Shown piece by piece: positions 15,326-25,200 of a stretch of 35,519 nucleotides of DNA. Position numbers and translations under genes: made by a program. Source of the stretch: Chlamydiota bacterium. Its GTDB lineage: Bacteria > Chlamydiota > Chlamydiia > Chlamydiales > Parachlamydiaceae. The notes under the pieces are model-generated. The model was given only the letters and a program-made list of their open reading frames with translations. It ran no database searches and had not been told where the DNA came from. Location: contig JABDDS010000012.1 of assembly GCA_013287465.1 (NCBI GenBank), forward strand, positions 1-35,519, given 5' to 3'. The stretch's first letter is position 1, and every line of letters starts with the position of its first letter.

Positions 15326-16877
15326 AGATCTCTGGGAGGATTTCGACACGGGGGAAGTTTACATAAGAGATCGGTGGCAATTTGAGTTGAAATCGGAGTT
15401 TTTTCCTAGATCAACACTCTCCACAAGCCAATATGTTCAGGAGTTTTATCTTTTCATTCCCAGCTCATTACAAATCAATCCAAATACATACCCCAAGCAT
15501 CAATTTTATTTCGATCAGACGAATTTTATCAGGTATAAGACCCCCCGTTTCACATTTGATGAGTTGTTTGATTTAAACAATCAAGCCTCTCCATTCACTC
15601 GCCTTTTTTCTTTACCCGTGAAAGCAGATAACAGTTCAGAATACGAACATCTGGAAGATGAGCTCAAACTATTTGCCAATGTGGTCAGAAGTTCATTGCG
15701 AGATGAAATCAAAAGTCTGATATCAAAAATCACCTCCACGAATTCTGAAATTGATCCAGATCTCGAAATGCAAGTCACAGACCTTTGCAAAAATTTAAAC
15801 CAAGTCTATCAAGTTTACGATCAAATCAAACTAAAATATCTAAATGTCATCACCTCCCCTTTTTTTGTTCAGCAGGTGACATACACGAGAGAATTTATCG
15901 ATGGAATCATTTCCCATTACCTAACCAGATTGCTAGAAAGCGTTCGTCTAAAAAATCAAAAAGGAATGGCCAATATTGACGACATGCTATGCTCTTTTTT
16001 AATTAATCAAAATTTTTTCGAATCTAACCTCAGTCTCAACTCTATTTCAAACCGAGCGAACAAAATTCAAGGAGAACAATTTCTCTATAAAAGTAGCTTA
16101 TTAAATAAATTCGTCCTTGATGCCTTGCAATTGACGACAAACCGTTTTTCGATGGATCAACGTTACCACCATTGGATTAGTAGTCTATCTGCTGGAGTGG
16201 CAATGCTCCTTTATTTTTCTCTTTATGTCTGGCTTGGAGGCGTTTTCATTATTAACTCAGCTCCGTTTATTTTTCTGACGGTGATTATTTATGTCCTTAA
16301 AAATCAAATCGAAGACTGGCTAAATACCGTTTCCTATCTACACGCCTCGCGGTTATTCTCCGACTACACCACCGTGATTCAATCTCTCGATAGAAAAAAT
16401 ACTTTGGGGAAAATTCAAGAATTTGTGACATTTATTCGACCGGAACAACTATCAGAGGAGCTCAGAGACATTCGAAATACGGAGTCTCATACAACTCTTG
16501 AAGGACTTCAGCGCACAGAGAACGTGCTTTTTTATAAACGCATCATTGAAATCAACAATACCATATGCAACACAAGGCGTCATGGTTTCAATATTATTTT
16601 TCGTTTTAATATTCATCAATTTCTTCATAAGGCAAGTGATCCGTTAGAGACCCACCTTATTCTTGACCCAATCACTCGTAAACTCTTGCATATTCATCTG
16701 CCAAAAGTTTATCATTTAAACCTGATAATCAAAACTACAGAGGCAAGTGTTGCTGTTCCTTCTAGAGGTAACGAAGTTATTAAACCGAGAGTTGAGTTTA
16801 AAGTCCTCCGAATCATCATCGATAAAAATGGGATCAAACGGATCGAACAGCTTGAGGGTCAACAGGCACAACACTAA
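15312..16877 (+). CDS. Unknown protein with a central hydrophobic hairpin
   Basis: I do not recognise this 521-residue protein. It begins with polar sequence and has two hydrophobic segments close together (about 290-312 and 315-336) in WLGGVFIINSAPFIFLTVII. The rest is hydrophilic and largely helical. The frame is open from 15234, but ATG 15312 (or 15318) has GGGGAGAG upstream. It overlaps the end of the YihY-like gene by 14 bases, so the two are likely made together and may act in the same membrane. A palindrome follows the stop. Confidence 0.75.
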   Translation: MEMSKDLWEDFDTGEVYIRDRWQFELKSEFFPRSTLSTSQYVQEFYLFIPSSLQINPNTYPKHQFYFDQTNFIRYKTPRFTFDELFDLNNQASPFTRLFSLPVKADNSSEYEHLEDELKLFANVVRSSLRDEIKSLISKITSTNSEIDPDLEMQVTDLCKNLNQVYQVYDQIKLKYLNVITSPFFVQQVTYTREFIDGIISHYLTRLLESVRLKNQKGMANIDDMLCSFLINQNFFESNLSLNSISNRANKIQGEQFLYKSSLLNKFVLDALQLTTNRFSMDQRYHHWISSLSAGVAMLLYFSLYVWLGGVFIINSAPFIFLTVIIYVLKNQIEDWLNTVSYLHASRLFSDYTTVIQSLDRKNTLGKIQEFVTFIRPEQLSEELRDIRNTESHTTLEGLQRTENVLFYKRIIEINNTICNTRRHGFNIIFRFNIHQFLHKASDPLETHLILDPITRKLLHIHLPKVYHLNLIIKTTEASVAVPSRGNEVIKPRVEFKVLRIIIDKNGIKRIEQLEGQQAQH

Positions 16878-16910
16878 GCAGAAGAGATTGTATCATACGT
16901 AATATAAATT

Positions 16911-17112
16911 AAACGCAAAGACGCAAAGGCGCAAAGATGGGCGAGAGGTTTCTGGACTCAAGAATGAGCGAGAACAGGATATGAAGGATCAGGGAGGATA
17001 TGTAGGATAATTAATGCTAGCTTTAATTATCCTACATATCCTCCCTGATCCTTCATATCCTGTTCTCGCTCATTCTTGAGTCCAGAAACCTCTCGCCCAT
17101 CTTTGCGCGTTT
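16911..17112. repeat. Intergenic palindrome 6: perfect 86-base inverted repeat
   Basis: The arms 16929-17014 and 17023-17108 are identical in inverted orientation over 86 bases, with an 8-base centre that is itself nearly palindromic. The left outer end carries cgcaaag at 16914, 16922 and 16930 (period 8), while the right end keeps only one copy. Farther in, aggat starts at 16976, 16985, 16995 and 17004 (period 9-10). It lies between two plus-strand genes. A terminator role for the upstream gene is possible, but there is no T-tract. Confidence 0.95.
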
Positions 17113-17154
17113 AAAATATTTTTAATAATAAATGATTAACCATAGGGAATTTCT

Positions 17155-20100
17155 ATGTCATGTTCGCGAAAAATTCTATTTTATTTCTTAGGGGTGTTTC
17201 TGTTTCTTATCGTATGTGCTATTGCATTAGCTCCGACCATCCTTTCTACTGAATGGGGAAAAGAATTGGCTTTAGGCTTAGTCAATGAGACACGCAAAGA
17301 AAAATTCGATATTAAAAGAGTCTCTTTAAGTTGGTTTTCGACGCAAGAAATCGAACAACTGTCTATTAAAGATAGCGATAAAAACACAATTCTCTACGCA
17401 GAAACGATCGTCGTCGACTCCCCTTTATGGAAATTGCTTTTAAAACCGGCTTCAATCAGATCTATCACAGTAAAAATGCTCCATGCCAATCCTATGCCTA
17501 ATGTGGCAATTAAAGATGTCAACGTCCACATTACCCCATCGAGTATTTCAGTCAGCGGACTAACCAAGCAGAACGCTCTCGAAGGCAATTTTATCATTGA
17601 CGCCCTCCTGAAAAATATTACGACAGAAAACCTCATTAGAATGGAAAGTAAGTGGGAAAATCTTTTGAAAGACTCTTCCGATGCAGAACTAAAGGTCAAT
17701 ATCGACATTGCCCATTTCCCTGTTGCTATTTTTGATCAGGTGCTCAGTTTAAAACATCCTGCTCTCTCTGGATTATTGCTACAATTGCTCGGTGATCAGC
17801 TCAATGTCAACGCAAAACCAACAGTAACCCCAGAAGGGATTATCATCACTGTTGATGCCAGCTCTCCTAAATTAAATACGCAATTAACTTTCAAAATTGA
17901 TGAATCGATCAAGCTAGAAAAAACTTCTACCTTGAGTCTGGTGTTATCTCCATCGGATGTTAAGCAGTTCAATCCAGCAGTGATCGTACAGAACCCTGTA
18001 AAGGCGACTTTTACATTAAACCGTTTTTCCTTGCCCCTTTCCACGTTACACAATGGTTTTTCTATCTCATCTGAAGTGTGGGAAAAGTTAGATTCCGATA
18101 TTAACCTCACCCTCTCTCCTATAAATATCAAGGAGATGGCAACGGTAAAAAATATCGATTTAAGTAACTTCTCAATGGATCTACAGGCTAGTCCTCGAAA
18201 AATGCCAACGGCTTCTATTAAGGCTATCCTTGCTTTGGCACCAGCTCCTGATATGTTGAAAAGCATTAATATTCATTCAGAGACAGTGTTTGCTATTAAC
18301 AAAGATGCGATGCCGACTGTCGATCACATCGACCTATCGCTTATTAACAACTTGATAAATATCGATGTTAAAGCAAAGGTGCAAGACCTCGACACTCTAA
18401 AAGCAAGCGGAACTATCAAAAGCAAAAAAATCGACCTATCATCATTGAATCAATTCAAAGATTTCCATGCGCAAAATAGCTCTCAAACAGCAGACATTGT
18501 GTTGGATGATTTTGTTGCCGATTGGACAATTAACGAAACGACAAATTTGGTAACGGTCGACTATCACGCAATAGCCTCTCTTTTGAAAAGAGCTTCAAGC
18601 GAAATCACAGGCTCTCTTTATATTAAAGACTGGGTAAAAAACGAATCGGCAGACGACTTTGATAAAACTTCTGTGCAATTTTATCTTAGAGCTCCAAAAA
18701 TACCCGTGGAGTTGATAGGAGAATTGATCAACCAGCAAGATCTCCCGCTAATCCTTGGCGATGCTATTAACCTCGCTATTGAAAGCAATTTTCGCCTTTT
18801 AGATACTCCGGAAGGCTATGTAGAAATTGGGATATTAAGTCCATACCTCAAAGGGAACCTCTCTCTCGGGATAGATAAAACGATTCACCTGTATGAAAAT
18901 GGACAACCTGCAGAGCTTTACTTTACGTTAACACCTAGTTCCTACTCTTTCCTTAGGTACTTAAATGATAAAACGCATGCAAATGATTTCACTTTAGCCG
19001 AAAATGCAAATATTCTTCTGAGGTTACAAAAACTTAATATTTCTCCCCATTCCCAATGGGAGTCGGAAGTCAAAGTTGATTTTTCTATCGATCACTTAGC
19101 TGTAATGGACAATAAAAACAAACAGATCATTTCTCTAAACGATGTGAAAGGTGGTTTGTTGAGTAAAAATCTTTCTAAAAAAATTGCATTTGAAATGTCA
19201 GCTTACGGCCAAGCAACTCAAGATGGAGCTTCATCGTGGGATTTATCTGGAACTTTAGAGAATGGATTCAATCACAATGGGGAATTGAATTTAACATCGC
19301 TCTCTCTTTCACTAGATGCGTCGGTAAGTAAACTTCCGATTGCTATGTTATGTCATGTGATTTGTAATCCTACTCTTGGCAAACAGGTAAATGCGATTAT
19401 CGGTCCTACATTAAATGGAAAAATCCAAACCAAACTTCAAGATATGAATGGCCCTATCTTCATCGATATTCAAGGAAAAAACGGCCACATACAAGTCGAT
19501 GCTCTCATTGCCGAAGGGATTCTTAAGTTAAATAAGAATATCGAAGCTGAAATTCTCCTATCAGAAGATCTAAGTAATCACGTGCTGCAAACATTCATTC
19601 CTATTGCAGCTAATATTATAGCTTCAGACCAACCTTTAAAGCTTAAAATCGATCGCGAAGGATTTCTATTACCAATTTACGATGTCAATATTATCACGGC
19701 ATCTGTCGGAAAGGCGATGCTAGAAATAGGTAAAGTGCGCTTCTCGCATCAATCGCAGATTGCACAAGTATTCAATCTTCTAAAGCCAGGAAGCAAGGAA
19801 GAACTTTCCGTTCAATTTACCCCAGCTTATTGCTCAATTTCTAATGGGGTTGTCAAACTAGAACGTCTGGACTTGTTAATTAATAACGACTACCCAATAG
19901 CAACGTGGGGAACGATTGATATTGGTAAAGATCGTGTGAATATGATCATCGGCATTTTCGGAAGCGCTATTGATAAAGCATTTGGTTTAAGCAATGTGTC
20001 TAAAAGCTATGTGCTCCAGCTCCCTCTACGTGGAGCCCTCAATTCTCCATCGATCGACAAAGCAAAAGCAGCAACACGAATCAGCTCTTTGATAGCGCAA

Positions 20101-20319
20101 ACACAAGGAGGGGCACAGGGGGTGATATTGGGGACTGTCCTAGACTTGGCAATGGGCTCAGAGTCGACACCCCCACCGACGACAAGTCCGCTCCCCTGGC
20201 AGAATTTGATGGAAAACAAAAGTGGAGAAACCAAAAAACATACGCCTGTGGAACACGACACTATTGAAGAGGCGGGTAAGGCTGCCGGTTCTATAATCAA
20301 AAAACTATTGAAAAAATGA
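17155..20319 (+). CDS. Large AsmA/TamB-like membrane-anchored protein
   Basis: Proteins of this group are anchored in the inner membrane and span the periplasm as long beta-rich bridges, probably moving phospholipid to the outer membrane. The 1054-residue protein has one N-terminal membrane helix (about 6-28). An AsmA-like start (KRVSLSWFSTQEIEQLSI, then AETIVVDSPLWKLL) follows. After that come about 950 residues of alternating beta-rich sequence with no further helix. The C-terminal block (VNMIIGIFGSAIDKAFG, then LPLRGALNSPSID) resembles AsmA C-terminal domains. A role parallel to the mla genes in this window is plausible. It is followed 25 bases later by the isomerase-like gene. The family call is good, the exact subfamily unsure. 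Confidence 0.78.
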   Translation: MSCSRKILFYFLGVFLFLIVCAIALAPTILSTEWGKELALGLVNETRKEKFDIKRVSLSWFSTQEIEQLSIKDSDKNTILYAETIVVDSPLWKLLLKPASIRSITVKMLHANPMPNVAIKDVNVHITPSSISVSGLTKQNALEGNFIIDALLKNITTENLIRMESKWENLLKDSSDAELKVNIDIAHFPVAIFDQVLSLKHPALSGLLLQLLGDQLNVNAKPTVTPEGIIITVDASSPKLNTQLTFKIDESIKLEKTSTLSLVLSPSDVKQFNPAVIVQNPVKATFTLNRFSLPLSTLHNGFSISSEVWEKLDSDINLTLSPINIKEMATVKNIDLSNFSMDLQASPRKMPTASIKAILALAPAPDMLKSINIHSETVFAINKDAMPTVDHIDLSLINNLINIDVKAKVQDLDTLKASGTIKSKKIDLSSLNQFKDFHAQNSSQTADIVLDDFVADWTINETTNLVTVDYHAIASLLKRASSEITGSLYIKDWVKNESADDFDKTSVQFYLRAPKIPVELIGELINQQDLPLILGDAINLAIESNFRLLDTPEGYVEIGILSPYLKGNLSLGIDKTIHLYENGQPAELYFTLTPSSYSFLRYLNDKTHANDFTLAENANILLRLQKLNISPHSQWESEVKVDFSIDHLAVMDNKNKQIISLNDVKGGLLSKNLSKKIAFEMSAYGQATQDGASSWDLSGTLENGFNHNGELNLTSLSLSLDASVSKLPIAMLCHVICNPTLGKQVNAIIGPTLNGKIQTKLQDMNGPIFIDIQGKNGHIQVDALIAEGILKLNKNIEAEILLSEDLSNHVLQTFIPIAANIIASDQPLKLKIDREGFLLPIYDVNIITASVGKAMLEIGKVRFSHQSQIAQVFNLLKPGSKEELSVQFTPAYCSISNGVVKLERLDLLINNDYPIATWGTIDIGKDRVNMIIGIFGSAIDKAFGLSNVSKSYVLQLPLRGALNSPSIDKAKAATRISSLIAQTQGGAQGVILGTVLDLAMGSESTPPPTTSPLPWQNLMENKSGETKKHTPVEHDTIEEAGKAAGSIIKKLLKK

Positions 20320-20344
20320 GAATAGCCCAGTATGATAGGTAGAT

Positions 20345-21085
20345 ATGAATGACAAGAAAAAAAATCCTATCCTTCTAGCTCGCTTTGAACCTTTTCATTC
20401 TTTTGAAGAACTTGTGAACGCTGTTGGCAATTTATTTAAAGAGCCTTCCTCTTCAAATATTTACCTTACAGTTCCTTTCTCATTTGTAGAGCCCTTTGCA
20501 AAACATATGAAAGAGGCTACATTAGGGGTAGAATCATTAATTGACACTCACCCCGAAAAATTCACTTCCACGATCGCAACAAGGATGCTTTCAGAACGCA
20601 ATGTACAATTCGTTTTAATCGGGACTGCTAATGAGCGCAAATTCCATCAAAATAATCCAGCATTATTGCACGAAAAATTAGATCGAGTCCTATCTTCAAC
20701 GATCACCCCCATTGTCTGTGTTGGGGAAACATGGATAGAATTCTGTGATGGGCTCTCGAAAGAGGTGATCAAAAAACAACTGACTGAATTGATTGGTGAC
20801 CTGCCTAAAAAAACATTAAAAGGCCTTCATATTGTCTACGAGGCGCCATGGATTCTAGAAACTCCCTGGGAAGCAAATAATGAACATTTACTCAAAGCTT
20901 ATGAACAATTTAACGAAGTTGTCAATGAGTTATCCACTTCGACAACAAAATTTAAACTTCTGTACTCGGTCCCTGCATATAGCGAAGATCTAAAACAAAT
21001 CATGGAAAATTTACCTGCAGATGGGTACCTCATTGGGATTTTCAATGGCTCTGCAGCAGAAACATCCAGGGTATGCAGTTTATAG
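20345..21085 (+). CDS. Degenerate triosephosphate isomerase homologue
   Basis: The 246-residue product aligns with triosephosphate isomerase along most of the barrel. It shares the VPFSFVEPF region, FVLIG-ANERKFHQNNPALLHEKLDRV, TPIVCVGET and YEAPW with the catalytic Glu at 166. Other key residues are gone. The N-terminal N-W-K motif is replaced by ARF (12-14), the catalytic His by Thr94, and the YGGSV phosphate loop by YSVPA. It therefore cannot work as a normal isomerase and is likely a pseudoenzyme with a new role or a gene in decay; the full-length open frame favours the former. A normal tpiA is expected elsewhere. It follows the AsmA-like gene closely. Confidence 0.85.
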   Translation: MNDKKKNPILLARFEPFHSFEELVNAVGNLFKEPSSSNIYLTVPFSFVEPFAKHMKEATLGVESLIDTHPEKFTSTIATRMLSERNVQFVLIGTANERKFHQNNPALLHEKLDRVLSSTITPIVCVGETWIEFCDGLSKEVIKKQLTELIGDLPKKTLKGLHIVYEAPWILETPWEANNEHLLKAYEQFNEVVNELSTSTTKFKLLYSVPAYSEDLKQIMENLPADGYLIGIFNGSAAETSRVCSL

Positions 21086-21091
21086 ACGAAT

Positions 21092-21456
21092 TTTAAACAC
21101 AAACACAAAAGCGCGAAAGCATAAAGGAAAGCAACAGCAAAAAAATATATAACAGGATAGGCAGGATCGGCTTCGCCGGCAGGATAACACCCTATTACTT
21201 AGATCTTTTTGGTCTTTATTTGAGCGCACAGGTTTTAAACGCAAAGACGCAAAGGCGCAGAGGGAGGAACCTTCGGCTATCTTGCTAACAGGTGGCCGAA
21301 GGTTCCTCCCTCTGCGCCTTTGCGTCTTTGCGTTTAAAACCTGTGCGCTCAAATAAAAACCAAAAAGATTTGAGCAGCTATCCTGCCGGCGAAGCCGATC
21401 CTGCCTATCCTGTTATATTTTTTCTGTTGACTCTCTTTGTGTCTTTGTATTTAACC
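21092..21456. repeat. Intergenic nested palindrome 7 (at least three layers)
   Basis: The innermost arms are 21205-21277 and 21295-21367 (73 bases, one mismatch, 17-base loop). The next layer is 21148-21186 and 21379-21417 (39 bases, matching exactly), holding aggat at 21154, 21163 and 21181. The outermost layer (about 21092-21136 and 21426-21456) has diverged and carries acacaaag-like units. The inner arms hold cgcaaag units (period 8) like those at 16914-16936. It fills the 401-base gap between the isomerase-like and methyltransferase genes; nothing else is seen there. Confidence 0.93.
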
Positions 21457-21486
21457 ATTAACTATTTTTAATATTACATTGGAACG

Positions 21487-22266
21487 ATGAAAAAATCAAA
21501 ATCAAGCTCATGGGAACCTGTCGAACAGTGGTATAAAGGTTCTGTCGGAGATGAAGGGCATTATTACCATCAACATACGGTGATTCCTGGTGTCCTACGA
21601 CTCCTCGACATGGATAAATCTGGCAAATCCGGCATCTCTCTTCTCGATCTTGCCTGCGGTCCTGGTGTCTTAGCCCGTCATATCCCCAAAGAAATCGAAT
21701 ACACCGGCATCGATATTGCCCCCTCATTGGTAAAAGCAGCCAAAAGTAAAGATAAAGTCCCTCACCACCATTATTTTGTCGGAGACGCAACGAAGTCATT
21801 GCCGATTAAAAAAGATGATTTTACCCATGCTGCCATTGTCTTGGCGATCCAGAATATGGAGTCGCCAAAAGAAGCATTCATTCAGGCTGCTAAGCATCTA
21901 GTTCCGGGCGGCGTTTTGGTCATCGCGATGAATCACCCCTGTTTCCGAATTCCACGTCAATCCTCTTGGAAGGTCGACGAAGTTCAAAAAATACAGTACC
22001 GAAGAATCGATCGCTATTCATCTCCCCTACAGATTCCTATTCAAGCCCATCCTAGCAAGGGAGAGGAGTCTGCAAGCACCTGGTCTTATCATTACCCTCT
22101 AGAAGCCTATAGCAAGTGGTTGTTTGACGCTGGTTTTGCCATCTCTTTAATCGAAGAATGGCATTCTGATAAGGTAAGCGTTGGTGGGGCTGCTAAGATG
22201 GAAAACCGCAGCCGATCAGAAATCCCTCTATTCCTGGCTATACGAGCGGTTAAATTAATCTGCTAG
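21487..22266 (+). CDS. Class I SAM-dependent methyltransferase
   Basis: The 259-residue protein has motif I LLDLACGPG (about 52-60) and an acidic residue after the second strand (GIDIAPS, Asp76). The DAT motif VGDATKSLP and the strand VPGGVLVIAMNHPCF follow. This is a methyltransferase-11/25 type Rossmann fold. The substrate is unknown; the C-terminal part with SYHYPLEAYSKWLFDAGF is similar to small-molecule or ubiquinone-type enzymes, which does not decide it. The end overlaps the convergent giant gene by 12 bases. The start at ATG 21487 is the first codon after the palindrome and has only a weak ribosome site (GGAACG). Confidence 0.88.
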   Translation: MKKSKSSSWEPVEQWYKGSVGDEGHYYHQHTVIPGVLRLLDMDKSGKSGISLLDLACGPGVLARHIPKEIEYTGIDIAPSLVKAAKSKDKVPHHHYFVGDATKSLPIKKDDFTHAAIVLAIQNMESPKEAFIQAAKHLVPGGVLVIAMNHPCFRIPRQSSWKVDEVQKIQYRRIDRYSSPLQIPIQAHPSKGEESASTWSYHYPLEAYSKWLFDAGFAISLIEEWHSDKVSVGGAAKMENRSRSEIPLFLAIRAVKLIC

Positions 22267-25200
22267 GTTGTCTTCGAAAATGTCATAGAGCTTGCTGTGG
22301 ATGAAAAGCTCGTGGGTTTCGGGGCGTCCTTTTAAGACGGTGCCAATGAAATACTCGTGCATTTTGCGAGGGTTGTTTTCTTGAATCCATTTCGTTAAAA
22401 TGGGAATTTCTCTTTCACTATAGTTTGAAATGCCGGCAAGGAATTTAGCTTGAATTAATGGCAACATGGCATTGTCATCTAAAGAACTAATGTCAATCGA
22501 TTCACTGCCTTGCATAATGGTACCGATATTCAGATCGTAGAGAATGATTTTTTGGTCCCGTTTTCCCATATCCGGCGCTTTCAAATCGTCTTCGAGGATA
22601 CTTTGAAACTGCTTTGCATCTTCCTTTGTGCACATCAGAACTTCTACTTTTCCTGTCTTTTTATTTTGTATCACCAAGGCATTGTGCAGGTATTCTTGTG
22701 TACGTCCAAATGGAGCGGCAGATGGATTAGGATGCAAATGGATTGGGGTTAAATCTGGAGTAGAAAATAGGGTCTCTGAAAACGCAGGAGCAAATCGATC
22801 TTCTTCTCTCCATAGATCCATCAATGCATTAAAAGAGATGAGTTGCGGTTTTGGTACCCTTGTAAGCTTGCCCAAACTTTCAACTAATTGCCGCCAAGCG
22901 GCTAGATCTTCTTTTGGATCGAGAATGCGATCTGCAAAGTATTCTTCAGAAAAAACACCTCTATTCCTCCATTCATAGAAATCTGTACGTTGCAACAAGG
23001 GACTATCATCGACAGTTTTTTCTTTTTCTTTCTCCTTTTCCTTCTCTTTTTCTTTCTCCTTCTCTTTTTGCACTTGTTTCTGCAATCCATACTTTGGAGC
23101 TATTTCTAACTGATCGGAAAGAAGCGGTCCTTGTCGATCGATGATTTCCATGAGCTCTTTTTCTAATCCAGCTACATCAATGCGTTGGTTGAACATCGCA
23201 TCTGTTCGGAAAGTCTGCATGACCGGTCCATTAAGAATATCGTGACGCATTTGCGCAAGTACTTCTTCTCTCGGTTTTACCTCATCATGTTTTCCATACG
23301 ACTCGTAAGGGTGAATCCCCTCTTTTGATTCAAATAATGAAGGGACTTTTTCTATTAAGGAGACGACCATTTCATCTGAGGTGGAGGGATCGAGGATCAT
23401 CTCCCACACTTTTTCCAGCATTTTGGCTTCGAGTTCATTTTTTAATGAGCGATTGTTATGGTCGCCAACTTTCGATGCTTGGATGTAAAGGGCATAGGCC
23501 AAGATATCTTTGAGGCGCAGAGGACCGATGATATCATGTCCTAAAGCGATCTTCAACTTACCGCGAATCACTGTTTCATCAGCTTTGTCGATAGCAAAAG
23601 CAACCGTTTGTTTCTTATCGAACTGACGCAACCTGCCGATCGCTTGTATGAGATCGGTTAGCATAATATCGGTGCCAAAGACAAGCACAGCTTGTTCCAT
23701 TGCCGCCGTAGCGACATCTGCTCCTCGGATTTTTGTGCGGTCCCATAGAACTGAACGATTTTCCTTCGGCACACTCGAACTGCCGATGGGCACGGGCTTT
23801 CTGCCCGGAGCTTCGATTACCATCCAATGGTCGCTGCTGTCGCAGTAGGCTACAGCCCTGCCGAGTTGTCGACTCATCGATTCCGCAATCTGTTGATTGT
23901 CCCATTTGAGCAGAGCTCCACTTGCATCGATGATAGAAGTTACCTTGGATATTTTAAGGAGATGAGCAACAGCAGCGTCGACATCATCTCCAATTTTGTT
24001 GAAGTCAACAACCGGGATTACCTCTTCAGGCTTATGATTTTCCATAAGCAGATAGAGTGCTTTTGGAATGCTGTCAGAAGCATGCAATATGTGGAACAAT
24101 TTGGGCATTGACTCTCGATTCCACAAGGTGGCGCTCATGCCAAACACCCGTTTAAACATAAGGCCATAGATATAAGCGTTGGAATTGAGCTGGCGTCTGA
24201 AAACAGGGATTGTTGGGAAAATGTATTCATCGACAAGATCAACAATGAGCTCAGCATTTTGATTGACGCGCGCTGTCACCTGACGAACTTGCTCAGCGGT
24301 CCAATCTTTCAGATCGATGACGGCATCATCCCCGATGAATTTCCGTAACAATTGACACGACGGCAATATTTCAATATTGATATCTGGATGTTTGTTCACT
24401 TCCCGCCGAATATTTTTTAAAAGGGCGGTGAGTTTTGCTTCGACGATCTTTTCAGGCACTCCTGTCAGAAGATAATATTGCAATGTAAAATTGATCCGTT
24501 CCAACGATGTTCCGAAGTCTGAATTTAAGGCGGCTTCTCCGTCATTTGCAGGAATCACCCCAAGCCCTTCTACAAATACAAAATTCACATCCAAGCTTTT
24601 CGATAATGTCAAAGTAGCTAAACTTGTCAGCTGAGCTCTCATCACAGCCAAGATATCCCGAGTATCGACATCCAAGCTAGCAATGAATGTATGCACATCC
24701 CGCGCTGGTGAGTTGTGTAAATACTGTGCAACAAGCTTTTTTTGCTCATTGGTGAGGGATTCAATGATGACTCGAGTGTCGGGAGGAAGTGCCTGACCAT
24801 AAACAAGCTCTTTAACAACTTTTACGCGCAGTCCATTTTCCCCATCGAAATCCTCTGTGGTAAGTTTTCCAAAAATCTTGCCAGCAAATTTATTTTCACT
24901 TTGAGCGATAGCGATAAACGCTTTATAAAATGCTGCTGAAGCAACAGTTTCTGAAACCAAAAGTGATTCTGGCTCTCCAATGGTGTAGTGAGTCGAACGA
25001 AGAACATTCATGATTGCATCGATTTCATCAACAGTGATGATTCCTCGTGCTCTTAAAAGGATAAAAATTTGCCGATAGAGAGCGATTTCCTCTAATTTTG
25101 TTTTGCGCTCATTGCTTCCTCCAGGGAGCACCATCGCTGCAAAGGCACTCTCTGCAAATCGGAGAAAAAGACTTTGCACGCTTGGATCGGTCATCTGAAT

